A stretch of 64,000 nt of DNA from Echinarachnius parma (Eukaryota > Echinodermata > Echinoidea > Clypeasteroida > Echinarachniidae), in contig JBAMJV010009681.1 in assembly GCA_037951105.1 (NCBI GenBank), positions 1-64,000 of the forward strand, read 5' to 3'. Shown piece by piece: positions 46,001 to 49,381 of the stretch. Position 1 is the stretch's first letter, and the number at the start of each line of letters is the position of its first letter. A model generated the notes under the pieces. That model worked only from the letters and a program-made list of their open reading frames with translations, was not told the DNA's origin and did no database searches. The position numbers were made by a program, and so were the translations under genes.

Positions 46001-46795
46001 ATGATATCCGTGAATGTATTCAGCTAAACGATTCAATAACTCGCAAACCCAACAAAGATTGTTCAAAATGATGTTTTCATTAAAGTGTGGCACCATTATT
46101 GTACTTATAAGCTTTCATTCATTAGCCCAAACTTGCAAAAAGTGGGTTTTGGACTTGTCACCTTCAACCACAGAGAATGCGTGATGCGTGATATTACTGA
46201 TTCAAAAAAGGTGTCAGATTAAAGCTAAATAACTACTCTTTACATCTATGTCTGATTAGAATTATGAGAATGTATCATTTTGAAATGATTGACCTTTGAA
46301 CTTCGATTATTCTTTTTATACACTCTATATATATTGAGACTCTCGCTTTTTCAGGAGAAGGATAGAGGAGAGCGGGCTTCAAAAGGAACATGTATAATTG
46401 AACTGTTTAGATAATCCCTTATTTCAATAGTCATGTAATAATCATAACATATCAATATATAACCCTGATGTCCCTGAAATAACGCAGTAAGCGTTTTCTA
46501 CAAACCTCCAGTTGACGATGCAATCCGTTTGGCCAGCCCACCCAACCCAGCAAACTCAAAGAAAACTCCAAGTTTCTCTTTCTGCTCAGATCCACATCCG
46601 TGTTTCGCCTTCCATGCCATGAGGGTTTCTGTCGCTGCTTTGATTGTGTCATTCTTGTGCTTATCTAGAATGTTGTCGATCTCATTCCAGCTGAACCCAA
46701 GTTGGGCACCAAGAACATGATATCTGCCATGGGGAACTTCCTTAGCAATGTCCATAAGAAGCCGGTCTGACAAGGCCACTGCAGATGCAGCACTC
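5077..46795 (-). CDS. Death-NACHT-LRR NOD-like receptor gene (seven joined exons)
   Basis: This is an intracellular NLR-type immune receptor; members of the family use a NACHT ATPase to oligomerise and a Death domain to recruit signalling partners. In transcription order the exons are 46506-46795, 40469-40573, 37167-38254, 34573-34897, 9854-10053, 9289-9483 and 5077-5223. Every junction has AG/GT borders, and the phases agree (1-1, 1-1, 0-0, 1-1, 0-0, 0-0), giving about 783 residues. The Death domain covers residues 1-90. A Ser-rich linker is at about 97-131. Walker A GEAGVGKTTL is at about 216-225, Walker B LLIDGLDE at about 295-302, and TTRPWRAGD follows. Next come HKLLQEYLAAQYLAS, the conserved LDVGGHKLSRYAFAWAACHH block, and Leu-rich repeats. 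The first exon enters in mid-codon, so the start codon is upstream and unidentified. No in-frame stop is seen in the joined exons. Introns are packed with transposons, the longest being 24.5 kb. Confidence 0.85.
5303..5723. other. intronic spacer, nothing recognised
   Basis: AT-rich sequence between the last clear LRR exon and a MITE. No exon, RNA gene or repeat boundary was recognised. Confidence 0.4.
5724..6874 (-). mobile_element. TTAA MITE (family A), split by a foldback insertion
   Basis: The two flanks (5724-6029 and 6645-6874) read as the reverse complement of the family A MITE, with TTAA at 5724-5727 and 6871-6874 and the family blocks GAGGGTGCTCTCTAAAAA and GTGCAGCGCCCTCTATACC. The insertion at 6030-6644 interrupts it. 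Its right TTAA is also the left TTAA of the next MITE. Confidence 0.7.
6030..6644. mobile_element. foldback element with about 128-bp arms and a GC-rich core
   Basis: The left arm (6030-6157) and right arm (6483-6610) are near-perfect inverse complements. Both contain ATGTATGGTCAAACTGGGAA and its complement. The element is bracketed by a direct 12-bp repeat CATGTATAATTT (6018-6029 and 6645-6656), read as its target duplication. The unpaired core is GC- and CpG-rich and contains paired CCAAT boxes (TTGATTGGTTGAG and GGCCAATCGACG). No transposase is present. Confidence 0.6.
6871..7432 (+). mobile_element. TTAA MITE (family B)
   Basis: The terminal inverted repeat TTAAAGTGACACAGGTAAAG at the left is mirrored by CTTTACCTGTGTCACTTTAA at the right. 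The flanking TTAA matches piggyBac- or Kolobok-type target choice. A second copy lies at 33944-34497. No coding capacity. Confidence 0.75.
7469..7898. mobile_element. left part of a C/G-rich hAT-like element
   Basis: CAGGGCGGCGATCACGG at 7469 resembles a hAT terminus and is followed by G and C runs framing CAATATTT, as in the subterminal regions of the other hAT elements here. TTCCGGGGCTGCGCCCC follows. No matching right end was found before the tandem repeat region, so the boundary is open. Confidence 0.4.
7899..8990 (+). repeat. four tandem units of about 250-300 bp
   Basis: Units begin near 7902, 8199, 8449 and 8830. Each has a core of the form AAAGCTTCCGGGGCTCCGCC, then GGACCCC and AATAAGCTT, followed by an AT-rich part ending ATCTTCCAATTTCTAAACAG. 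The third unit is split by the 125-bp palindrome at 8668-8792. The same core occurs inside the hAT element at 56063-57150, so the array probably derives from such an element. Confidence 0.6.
8668..8792. mobile_element. 125-bp palindromic hAT MITE
   Basis: The whole element is one near-perfect inverted repeat, CACTGGCGTAAATCTGT to ACAGATTTACGCCAGTG, with its axis near 8730. It is flanked by exact 8-bp duplications CATATAGA (8660-8667 and 8793-8800). The termini and 8-bp duplication fit hAT. It would form a long hairpin and cannot encode anything. Confidence 0.75.
9289..9483 (-). CDS. NLR exon: LRR-type repeat
   Basis: The 195-bp, phase 0-0 exon has acceptor TGTACTTGATTCAG and donor TTTAAAG/GTAAAT. 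It encodes EKLDVNPDQHTIPTSG, then AAMELCTLPKLQSLRL and FVKLLQIAAPHLK. The spacing of leucines (L-x-x-L-P-x-L-x-x-L-x-L) matches a diverged leucine-rich repeat. Symmetric phase 0 exons are typical of LRR units. Confidence 0.75.
9854..10053 (-). CDS. NLR exon: conserved post-NACHT block
   Basis: The 200-bp exon is bounded by CTTTTCCCCATAG and CTGAAG/GTATCT. It encodes ESNDHKNYGSPVKESF, then IAFECQNEDVIAPIV, then LDVGGHKLSRYAFAWAACHH. I recognise this as the block between the NACHT-associated region and the LRRs in invertebrate NLRs. Its 5' phase fits the exon at 34573 although 24.5 kb of DNA separates them. It ends in phase 0. Confidence 0.8.
11530..11913 (+). pseudogene. decayed gene of the large TIR element, copy 1
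   Basis: Fragments such as YIGGGFKEERKKC, TFYNRVVNKVD and LSELWVRTAQNRN correspond one for one to those in copy 2 at 25513-25921. The pattern GGFK ... HEEA ... LLH ... IH-x-NDTDV ... ELWVRT resembles an uncharacterised protein family common in invertebrate genomes, whose H-E-E-A-D and S/N-D-T-D motifs look like acidic metal-binding sites. That link is from memory and inference. The gene is broken. Confidence 0.4.
12745..14285. mobile_element. mariner/Tc1-type non-autonomous element
   Basis: Inverted repeats of more than 100 bp start CAGAGTGAGTCAGAAAAAAT at the left and are mirrored at the right, with TA on each side (12743-12744, 14286-14287). Removing 12745-14285 restores the sequence found in copy 2 of the host element. 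Inside is an inverted pair of GAACCGAGAAAACTCGGTTC-type blocks near 13328 but no transposase. Confidence 0.7.
14609..15962 (+). mobile_element. Helitron/Helentron-like element with eight tandem repeats
   Basis: The 3' end is CTAG (15959-15962), preceded by the hairpin CATTGCGCGGCAATG (15937-15951), the classical Helitron terminus. The 5' end has a hairpin of GTATCTCCC with GGGGGATAC, and TATCTCCCA is mirrored near the 3' end by TGGGGGATA (subterminal inverted repeat). The middle holds eight diverged repeats of about 105-170 bp, each with a GATGCTGCCCCCAGTGT-like core (near 14783, 14939, 15108, 15251, 15391, 15495, 15652, 15802). Copy 2 lacks it, with TAATTATTTTGG unbroken. No Rep-helicase is present. 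Confidence 0.6.
16559..20317 (-). CDS. LINE ORF2: endonuclease-reverse transcriptase, intact
   Basis: The 1252-residue protein nicks target DNA and copies the LINE RNA at the nick. Residues 1-240 form an APE-type endonuclease with N11 (LNVRGL), E40 (FLQET), GGDFN at 146-150, SRLDYW at 208-213 and the catalytic APDHSG at 233-238. The reverse transcriptase has NYRPITLLNVDYKILSK (534-550), AVDFEKAFD at 604-612 with D606, RQGDPLSP at 664-671, and YADD at 706-709. A C-terminal C-x2-C-x8-H-x4-C knuckle lies at 1135-1152. No RNase H is seen. The NYRPITLLN and DQVGYIKDRNIGEA segments place it in the L1/Tx1 group. The frame is open throughout, with all catalytic residues present. Confidence 0.92.
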   Translation of the reverse strand: MMSNFSWITLNVRGLRDKVKRTQILEWCKSKGSDISFLQETYSTIEVEEKWKREWGGPMFFSHGSNHSRGVLILFSPHLDFKRDAVVIDEEGRYILFKGELQGVKFLLGNVYFPTRDKVQLQVDFLNKLDKSICEVFDKDYSVILGGDFNTLMDGGMDYEGPNTVFKSRFIDVLKGFLNKYDLEDIWRKRNLNARQFTFRQRSPLVQSRLDYWFISCSLEKLVKKCEILVSIAPDHSGIRLQFQNLVDKFVFGKSYWKFNNSLCMDNNFVDGMNGKIQELKNEWLPRVLNKLVFWDFLKMKMREYAMKYSREKAKLRKLERETLEIEIKDLENQLVAGSSRFINDSIKLKKDKLNKLYDFSRQGIRVRSRAAWFEEGENNTQYFEQLMKVNKRKSVIRELYKESGEIIRDKNEILKEIKIFYEQLYSLRNDRDQNNGLFFNDILKLSEQNRELCEGKMTKDECFKVLKEMKWNKSPGNDGFSVEFYYTFWPILGDLLVEVLNETYVRGELTVSQKQGTITLIEKEGKDAMHIKNYRPITLLNVDYKILSKVLATRMKKVLTEIIHYDQVGYIKDRNIGEAVRLIEDILFYSKHSLEQGQGFLIAVDFEKAFDSVSHQYLLKVLKLFGFGDSFCSWVKILYNGIGSCIMNGGYSTGYFNIERGVRQGDPLSPYLFLVAIELLAHEIRRDKIIKGIHFGEHEIRQVLYADDMTIFLKDIDSIRRLQYIFEEFEKVSGLKVNKEKTHFMYMGEETGKPDWPLFGEFVRVVKILGVNFSVDFRLKDDLNYKEILSKIKKLLGWWKQRDLTIMGKIHLLKTYALTKLNYVSSLLVVPLWVYIEVEKISFEFIWGGKDRIKRKIMYQNYNYGGVKMIDFEIFVRTQRIMWVKRLLYGERNLGWKLFFDYSLSSVGGRLIFLCDYEMKNMKFMLKIPPYYLEMLKAWQEINSLRHFNGCMNPIIFNNRNIYIKNKTVFDKELLERGIVMLNHIIDNGHVKPVAYFLNHGMTGENLLTIIDIFHAIPRDWTNDLGLIQFCEVDLINYNINLHILEKTLSFKDVPSRQIYDYFIRELQKSYDLQIRNGQNSYNYTDKELSECFFRPRITLMIGRQREFQFKLLHGAIYTKEHLFRFGFVEDNLCSYCKQERETYSHIFLFCLNVKLIWQALIQRYELDELKDLNWVDIFVGLSGNSNRIKMCNTIIFMVKYILFVFRKEGVLPTIDKIQKLLLDYKVQEEKIAIKIGKLGLHLQKWETVKV
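20314..20610 (-). CDS. short ORF overlapping the LINE ORF2 start
   Basis: A 98-codon frame just upstream of ORF2 ends VMEL, with its TGA overlapping the first ORF2 ATG (ATGATG). Such ATGA overlaps permit termination-reinitiation. The product is Cys-rich at the N terminus (GCLVCVCLPH) and resembles no ORF1 protein I know. It may be the remnant of an ORF1, an uncharacterised upstream ORF, or chance. Confidence 0.25.
   Translation of the reverse strand: MEMVDGCLVCVCLPHTSYYLRLFQDYSTKLVGCREGCLGFGVCSHSGRGFCLFLIGFCFEAMLILCRRAHGRNRISIWLYIKLTLIRVVICRISVMEL
21020..22054 (-). repeat. LINE 5' monomer repeats
   Basis: Three related units contain CTTGACTGGGTTTCC (starts near 21042, 21514, 21890), then a GCTATGTTTTGCAC block followed by GGTCGAT. 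Spacings are about 472 and 376 bp. Placement at the 5' end of the LINE resembles the promoter monomers of rodent L1. The outermost unit is cut at the (CA)n junction. Confidence 0.6.
22055..22086. repeat. (CA)n microsatellite, right side of the LINE insertion
   Basis: Runs of CA continue the microsatellite broken by the LINE; the other side is at 16032-16059. Confidence 0.85.
22320..23599 (+). mobile_element. TTAA MITE (family D) with nested insertions
   Basis: The ends TTAAAGGGTACCATCACCC and GGTGGACCCGTTTAA match the compact copy at 62278-62622. TTAA is present at both edges (22320-22323, 23596-23599). A second TTAA MITE sits inside at 22466-23110. A segment at about 23355-23585, starting with a TTA-type simple repeat, is absent from the 62-kb copy and is probably a reversed SINE. 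Confidence 0.65.
22466..23110. mobile_element. TTAA MITE nested in the family D MITE
   Basis: TTAAAGGGACAGTCCCTCTT at the left is mirrored by AGAGGGGCTGTCCCTTTAA at the right. It is absent from the sibling at 62278-62622, which reads through without it. No coding capacity. Confidence 0.7.
25513..25921 (+). pseudogene. decayed gene of the large TIR element, copy 2
   Basis: The clearest frame reads HEEAVKRVLLHTFYNRVV, then AVIHINDTDVTST, then LSEMLVRTAQNQN and, in a shifted frame, DIITRTREPTMDVYSTKA. It parallels copy 1 at 11530-11913. The two motifs rich in Glu and Asp are spaced as in a family I recall as HEEAD ... SxDTDV, possibly a nuclease-like fold; this is inference. The gene is broken. 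Confidence 0.45.
26779..27579. mobile_element. foldback element made of 16-bp tandem repeats
   Basis: The left half repeats GTTATTCCGAAGGTTC many times and the right half repeats its complement GAACCTTCGGAATAAC, around a unique centre (about 27060-27215). The outer flanks carry an exact 9-bp duplication GATGACACG (26770-26778 and 27580-27588). The structure matches foldback or Tu-type elements of sea urchins and flies. A variant unit with GATCCGAAAATAAAATCGG recurs. Confidence 0.7.
27980..28037. repeat. C-run and (CA)n microsatellite (LINE empty site)
   Basis: After GTGACCCCCTCCTACC there is a C run and then uninterrupted CA repeats leading into a CCCCGTATCTGATTCAAA-like sequence. This is the counterpart of 16005-16059 plus 22055-22100, where the LINE intervenes. 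Confidence 0.75.
29503..29866. repeat. ATC/ATT trinucleotide microsatellite
   Basis: Imperfect CAT, ATT and ATC triplets extend over about 360 bp, including three copies of a GATGCGATTATCATCATTAAT unit. Open frames here are simple His/Ile runs and not genes. Confidence 0.85.
29956..29986. promoter_or_regulatory. perfect palindrome with two octamer (POU) motifs
   Basis: The arms ACATGTATTTGCATA and TATGCAAATACATGT are exact complements around one base. Each contains ATTTGCAT/ATGCAAAT, the octamer bound by POU factors. Function is inference. Confidence 0.3.
30293..30602 (+). mobile_element. hAT-like MITE
   Basis: CAGTGGCGGATCTA at the left and TAGATCCGCCCCTG at the right are inverse complements with typical hAT CA...TG ends, both next to long C runs. 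Inside, a segment of about 75 bp with CGCTTCGCGGCTCGTGGACG is duplicated. The flanks (GAGATACA, ATACATAG) do not give a clean 8-bp duplication. Confidence 0.6.
31721..32148 (+). promoter_or_regulatory. GC-rich, CCAAT-box promoter-like segment
   Basis: Within AT-rich surroundings, a GC- and CpG-rich stretch contains ATTGG at 31721, 31897 and 31949 and CCAAT at 31850, several in the longer form GATTGGTT. It lies just upstream of the candidate two-exon gene at 32149. No TATA box is seen. The same features could belong to the terminal repeat of an old element. Confidence 0.35.
32149..32831 (+). CDS. candidate two-exon small basic protein gene
   Basis: Exon 1 (32149-32250) starts at an ATG that directly follows an in-frame TAA and ends at AGCT/GTAAGT, a strong donor. 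Exon 2 begins after TTGTTTTTACAG at 32655 and runs to TAG at 32829-32831. Joined in phase 0, they encode 92 residues, starting MQTGQTTVDSETEIL and continuing PHTLRRNPEIDRR and SSLRTTQSRAVPTRQ, rich in Arg, Thr and Ser. I recognise no domain. GC content and CpG density exceed the flanks. It lies in the long NLR intron on the opposite strand. It may be a real small gene, a 5' leader, or part of an old mobile element. Confidence 0.35.
32923..33318 (+). mobile_element. TTAA MITE (family C)
   Basis: TTAAAGAGACTTAGTAAC at the left is mirrored by GTTACTAGATCCCTTTAA at the right. Relatives are at 40722-41114 and, interrupted, at about 55870-57306. Confidence 0.75.
33319..33943. other. intronic spacer, nothing recognised
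   Basis: AT-rich DNA with repeated ACTTATTTGTT phrases (33385-33480) but no gene or repeat boundary I can support. Confidence 0.4.
33944..34497 (+). mobile_element. TTAA MITE (family B)
   Basis: TTAAAGTGATACCTGTAAAG and CTTTACAGGCATCACTTTAA form the inverted ends. The interior matches 6871-7432 over its length. It lies just downstream of the NLR exon at 34573-34897, inside the intron. Confidence 0.75.
34573..34897 (-). CDS. NLR exon: end of the NACHT-associated region
   Basis: The acceptor TTCATTTTAG is at 34898 and the donor GTAAGT begins at 34572. The product begins IGVLTEKKLPAPREM and contains FPHKLLQEYLAAQYLAS, a signature found after the NACHT module in invertebrate and vertebrate NLRs, then LLYFLAAQGGEAGRELM. 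It joins the NACHT exon in phase 0 (NNACK/IGVL) and the exon at 10053 in phase 1 (A/AC, Asn). A MITE of the TTAAAGTGA family ends at 34497, just past the donor. Confidence 0.85.
35430..36990 (+). mobile_element. 5'-truncated, degenerate LINE in an NLR intron
   Basis: Fragments of a non-LTR reverse transcriptase are in order: FERLILNRLGPITEQHLI and EQAGFRPGRSCTSQILNF (about 35500-35610), NGLPQGSALAPVLFNIYTND (from about 35833), YAGDLGIATQ where YADD is expected, HPVYLGVTLDRTLSFKQHIE, and a C-terminal CNCGTSNHATVHLLQCP zinc-knuckle-like segment (about 36811-36862). The frame is broken between the EQAGF segment and 35692, and again near 36290-36366, so the copy is dead. It belongs to the jockey/CR1/RTE side of LINEs by feel; the clade is not certain. 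It sits between NLR exons 34573-34897 and 37167-38254 in opposite orientation. Confidence 0.8.
37167..38254 (-). CDS. NLR exon: NACHT ATPase
   Basis: The 1088-bp exon is flanked by TTTTACTTACAG and GCAAG/GTAATG. It opens LPPEVRGPLGG, followed by the helix REELKTYYRTEF, then Walker A GEAGVGKTTL (exon residues 84-93), the strand DIDILLLIRLRE, Walker B VVLLIDGLDEYKGD (161-174), and the sensor segment RVPVVVTTRPWRAGD. The helical part contains PIFCCMLCHMWRDE and KSFKQVGEVAFHGL, the usual NACHT-associated region. All residues for nucleotide binding are present, so an active ATPase is expected. The exon ends in phase 0 after NNACK and continues at 34897. Confidence 0.9.
38349..39487. mobile_element. 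unclassified TIR element
   Basis: ACCCGTATTTGCCGGTGTAT at 38349 is mirrored at the right by ATACACCGACAAATGCGGGT (ends 39487). Inner repeats of GCGGTTAATACAC occur near both ends. No coding sequence and no clear target duplication were found. It lies in the intron between the NACHT and linker exons. Confidence 0.55.
39600..40062 (-). mobile_element. 3' fragment of a CR1/L2-like LINE
   Basis: The minus strand encodes VEQIQNAAARLITRNKPCEY, then SPVLYDFYCVPVNKRIMLK and YTFNCIHRHSPVYLQEL, the conserved segment after the reverse transcriptase in CR1/L2-type LINEs. In another frame nearer the 3' end it reads FAAPMLWNKLRFNVKQFDT. The copy is 5'-truncated and frameshifted. It is intronic in the NLR gene and on the same strand. 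Confidence 0.7.
40469..40573 (-). CDS. NLR exon: Ser-rich linker
   Basis: The acceptor TTAATTATAG and donor CACCG/GTAATG bound 105 bp. The encoded linker reads LVYDSHYKGDKLSEID, then a run of seven serines, then QQRPLVT. It joins the Death exon in phase 1 (codon G/TA, Val) and the NACHT exon in phase 1 (codon G/AT, Asp). A weaker acceptor at 40547 would shorten the exon in the same frame. Such a flexible linker commonly separates the effector domain from NACHT. Confidence 0.7.
40722..41114 (+). mobile_element. TTAA MITE (family C)
   Basis: Starts AGGGACTCAGTAACATTG and ends GTTACTAGATCCCTTTAA; the body matches 32923-33318. It lies about 150 bp upstream of the NLR linker exon in gene orientation. 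Confidence 0.7.
41607..43194. mobile_element. TA-flanked TIR element (mariner/Tc1-like, non-autonomous)
   Basis: The left end CCTCAAAAAAAGTTCGGAAA is mirrored at the right by TTTCCGAACTTTTTTTGAGG, with TA outside both (41605-41606, 43195-43196). Several phrases of the interior are repeated (GTCAAATGTCGCAAAATG-type blocks). No transposase is visible. Confidence 0.6.
43434..43969 (+). mobile_element. TTAA MITE (family A), complete
   Basis: TTAAAGGGGTAGTTCAGTTT at the left and CTGTACGACCCCTTTAA at the right, with the family block GAGAGGGCGCTGCACAA. About 536 bp. It lies in the NLR intron between the Death and linker exons. Confidence 0.75.
44883..44955 (-). tRNA. tRNA-like gene, anticodon AGC (Ala), unit 1
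   Basis: The minus strand gives the D arm GCTCAGTCGGTAGAGC, anticodon stem-loop CCGGT-CTAGCAA-TCCGG with anticodon AGC, and T arm TCGGG-TTCGAAT-CCCGT, so both RNA polymerase III boxes are intact. The outer two acceptor pairs do not match and there are U-U mismatches at 31-39 and 49-65. That argues for a tRNA-derived repeat or pseudogene rather than a decoding tRNA-Ala. Confidence 0.5.
45174..45246 (-). tRNA. tRNA-like gene, anticodon AGC (Ala), unit 2
   Basis: Same as unit 1 except one D-loop change: the second of the two invariant G is T (CAGTCGTTAG). This weakens the D-loop/T-loop contact. Confidence 0.45.
45465..45537 (-). tRNA. tRNA-like gene, anticodon AGC (Ala), unit 3
   Basis: Same structure as unit 1 with one change, GGAGG to GGTGG, at the start of the variable loop. 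Confidence 0.5.
45756..45828 (-). tRNA. tRNA-like gene, anticodon AGC (Ala), unit 4
   Basis: Shares the variable-loop change of unit 3. The downstream flank diverges more than in the other units, marking the end of the array. Confidence 0.5.
46506..46795 (-). CDS. NLR exon: Death domain
   Basis: The exon opens after TTAATACAG and ends at TGGAG/GTTTGT. It encodes ALSDRLLMDIAKEV, LGAQLGFSWNEIDNILDKHK and TETLMAWKAKHG, which match the helices of a Death domain (a Leu-rich first helix, the G-W-E-I/L-I signature of the middle helices, and the closing L-x-x-W). It starts with one base of a split codon and ends with one base, so a further 5' exon is required. A GTG at 46779 is not a credible start. 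A Death domain would recruit adaptor or caspase-like partners by homotypic contact. Confidence 0.85.
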
Positions 46796-46984
46796 CTGTA
46801 TTAACGGATTGGAACAATTTTTTATCTGTGCGTTTTGCTTTTAACAAATAATGTTTTACGTCATTAATTTGCAAGGTTTCAAACTTGTTTAAAGACAAGA
46901 TCAATCCGCTGTTTTGTGTCCTTCCGACTCTTCAAGATCCTGGATAATTTTCATGGTGTCGGTTAAAAATGTTAGTGGAAACCA

Positions 46985-47140
46985 GTATGTGACTCGAGTC
47001 CGGTCTCGGACTCGAGACCGGACTCGAGTCCGTTTGTGCCGGACTCGGTCTCGGACTCGGACTCGAAGGTTCATGACTCGGTCTCGGACTCGGACTCGGG
47101 GCCCGTGACTCGATGACTCGGCGACGAGTCCGGCACGAGA
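46985..47140. repeat. GGACTC-type minisatellite
   Basis: Repeated ACTCGG/GTCTCG hexamers with GACTCGAG palindromes. Open frames through it encode only Arg/Val/Asp runs. A related array is at 48905-49032. Confidence 0.8.
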
Positions 47141-47361
47141 CCTGGGAATTTTGGCGCTAATGCAGTTTCGTATCAAAACGGATATCTCAGTTTCCACTCG
47201 CCGAAATTTCATCAAAATTTCACACAATATTTTCAAATATATCGAATCACTCACATAAATTTCAGACAAATGGGATCACGGAGTAGTAGACAGTCCACTG
47301 CCTGCCTTGGACTGTCTTCCGTGTTTCTACTTTTGGAGGAAGTTCTTTCACAGATTTTATA

Positions 47362-47957
47362 AACCGAACACAAAAAGTAACTTCACCCCTAAGTAATTGC
47401 CCATAATTTCATAACCAAGAATCGTTTCAAGATTTCGTCTTGCCAATATATCCATATGGTTGTTAGGAAAACAATGTGTAAAAATAAGAGTTAACCATTA
47501 ATCCATGGTTGAGTGAGCACACATTACAGAAAAAATAGTCATATTTCAAAATTCGCAAAAGTATTATCATCATTACAAATTATTGAGAGTTCGAAAATTA
47601 AAAAATCCACTGTTTTACAATTGCAATTAATGCATTTCACTACATGTGCCATCAAAAAATCAAAATGAATGGAATATCAAACGACATTGTTTCATAAACC
47701 ATGATCAATGCATTCCGCCACATGTGCGGATTCACAACAATGTACAGGCACGCGCAATACCTTGTGACTTTTGAATTGGGCCATTTTGTCTTTAATCTAT
47801 GCTCATTCAGCCATAAAGTAATAAATATCTCCGATTTTCGCACATATCGAACATAACAACTGTGCCAATATTGTGGTAAGATGACATCTTAAAACGATAA
47901 TCGATTATGAAATTATGGGCAATTGCTTAGGGGTGAAGTTACTTTTTGTGTTCGGTT
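47362..47957. mobile_element. TA-flanked MITE with about 60-bp inverted repeats
   Basis: AACCGAACACAAAAAGTAAC at the left is mirrored by GTTACTTTTTGTGTTCGGTT at the right; TA lies outside both ends. Removing it restores GAAGTTCTTTCACAGATTTTATATATCAA-type flanks, which occur without the insert at about 48668-48700. Confidence 0.7.
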
Positions 47958-48016
47958 TATATCAATCAATATATCATTTATTTATGTTTTCTATTTTTTC
48001 AAATTTTATAGATATC

Positions 48017-48613
48017 TTAAAGGGATAGTTGAGTTTTGGTAGAGAGGGCGCTACACAAAATAATTTTGTTGTGAGATAATGAAAAACTGAGTGTCAAATT
48101 TGAAAGAGCAAACCATTTTAATGGCAGAATAAACTTTATTTTATGAAAATCGGTTCAGAAACGGCTGATATATCTATAAACAAATCCATTTGTAATAAAT
48201 GTGGGGGCCCACAAGTATTCGATAATTTTTGACCAGCCGTCAAAATTCGTTTTAAAATGCTTCCTCTATTCAAAATTGCTCGAAAGAGGTTTTTAGATTG
48301 TTGATTGATGATTGTTGTTGATTATATCTCTATCTAATCACTACCTATTTCAACGAAACATCACATGCACAATATTTTATTTAAAATGGTTTAAACAAAT
48401 GCGTTTTTTTAAAGCGCCCTATTTAGTTTAAACAGCTCTTTTTTTTAATGATAATAGGCATTGAAACTTAGTCGTTTGTAATTTTTTGATTCCTTTTGAG
48501 CATGGTGGAGTTATAACTATTAGTTTGTAATGTAATGGTGCAGGTTTTGGTTACTAAAATTAAGTTTTTACTAAAACTGTACTCTCTCTACCAGAACTCA
48601 ACTATCCCTTTAA
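48017..48613 (+). mobile_element. TTAA MITE (family A), complete
   Basis: TTAAAGGGATAGTTGAGTTT at the left, AACTCAACTATCCCTTTAA at the right; about 597 bp; the block GAGAGGGCGCTACACAA is present. Confidence 0.8.
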
Positions 48614-48699
48614 CATAGGCCGGTCAATGGTGTCGCAGCGAGTTCTGCAGCAATATTCGAAGGGGAAGGAAGTTCTTTCACAGCTTTTATATATCAATA

Positions 48700-48852
48700 T
48701 ATCATGTATTTATTTATTTATTTATTTATCTATGTATTTATTTATTTATTCATTTATTCATTCATTCATTCATTCATTCTTTATTTTTTTATTTATTTTT
48801 TTTATTTTTTTTTTTAATTATTTTTTTTTTATTATTTATTCATTCATTCATT

Positions 48853-48888
<36 letters not shown>
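48700..48888. repeat. TTTA/TTCA microsatellite and T run
   Basis: TTTA and ATTC tetramers merge into a T run of about 30 bases. The open frame across it (Phe/Ile/Ser runs) is spurious. Confidence 0.9.
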
Positions 48889-48889
<1 letters not shown>

Positions 48890-48904
48890 TATTTATATTT
48901 GCAT

Positions 48905-49032
48905 ATGTGCCGGACTCGGACTGGGACTCGGACATGCCAGACTCGGACTCGGACATGCCGGACTCGGACTCGGTCTCGGGCTCGGACTCGGACTCGGAAG
49001 GCCGGACTCGGACTTGGACTCGGACTCGGACT
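48905..49032. repeat. GGACTC-type minisatellite
   Basis: GGACTC and GGACAT hexamers with a GCCGGACTCGG motif; related to 46985-47140. Confidence 0.85.
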
Positions 49033-49381
49033 GACTGGAAACAAATGTCAGTGGGAAAGTAACTGGATACAATTATAACATTACATACGAGCGTATTAGC
49101 TAGATATCCATTTCATAAACATTATTTATTTCCAACCTTTAATTTGCCCTATAACGAGTAATAGAACGATACTCAAAATTCCATTACGTTATCGTAGCAC
49201 TACTTTACCTTCCTCGTGAAAATATATATTTGCTTGCTACATAAATCAATTAAAGTACCCTCAAATTTGGTGGTGTATTTTCATAAAAACTTCATCAAAC
49301 ACAATATCATTGGTTCCTTCGCAATATAGAATTCCGTTTAGTGAGCAGACGCACTACACAAGCAGATAAGGCTTAATATAT

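Larger units (their letters stand above)
43974..46260. mobile_element. inverted-repeat element carrying a tRNA-like tandem array
   Basis: The left arm (about 43974-44115) and right arm (about 46110-46260) are diverged inverse complements. Shared blocks include GGATGTAAAGAGTA, TTTAGCTTTAATCTGA and CAAAACCCACTTTTTGCAAG. Between them are a partial family A MITE (44580-44800) and the four-unit array at 44820-45935. No transposase is seen. It lies in the NLR intron just 3' of the Death exon. Confidence 0.55.

Noticed and set aside
46901-47269. 122-codon frame with Arg/Val repeats upstream of the Death exon
   Set aside because: It runs through the GGACTC minisatellite and has no donor that would fit the Death exon phase.
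48627-49034. 135-codon frame
   Set aside because: Phe/Ile/Ser runs and Leu-Gly runs from simple repeats.
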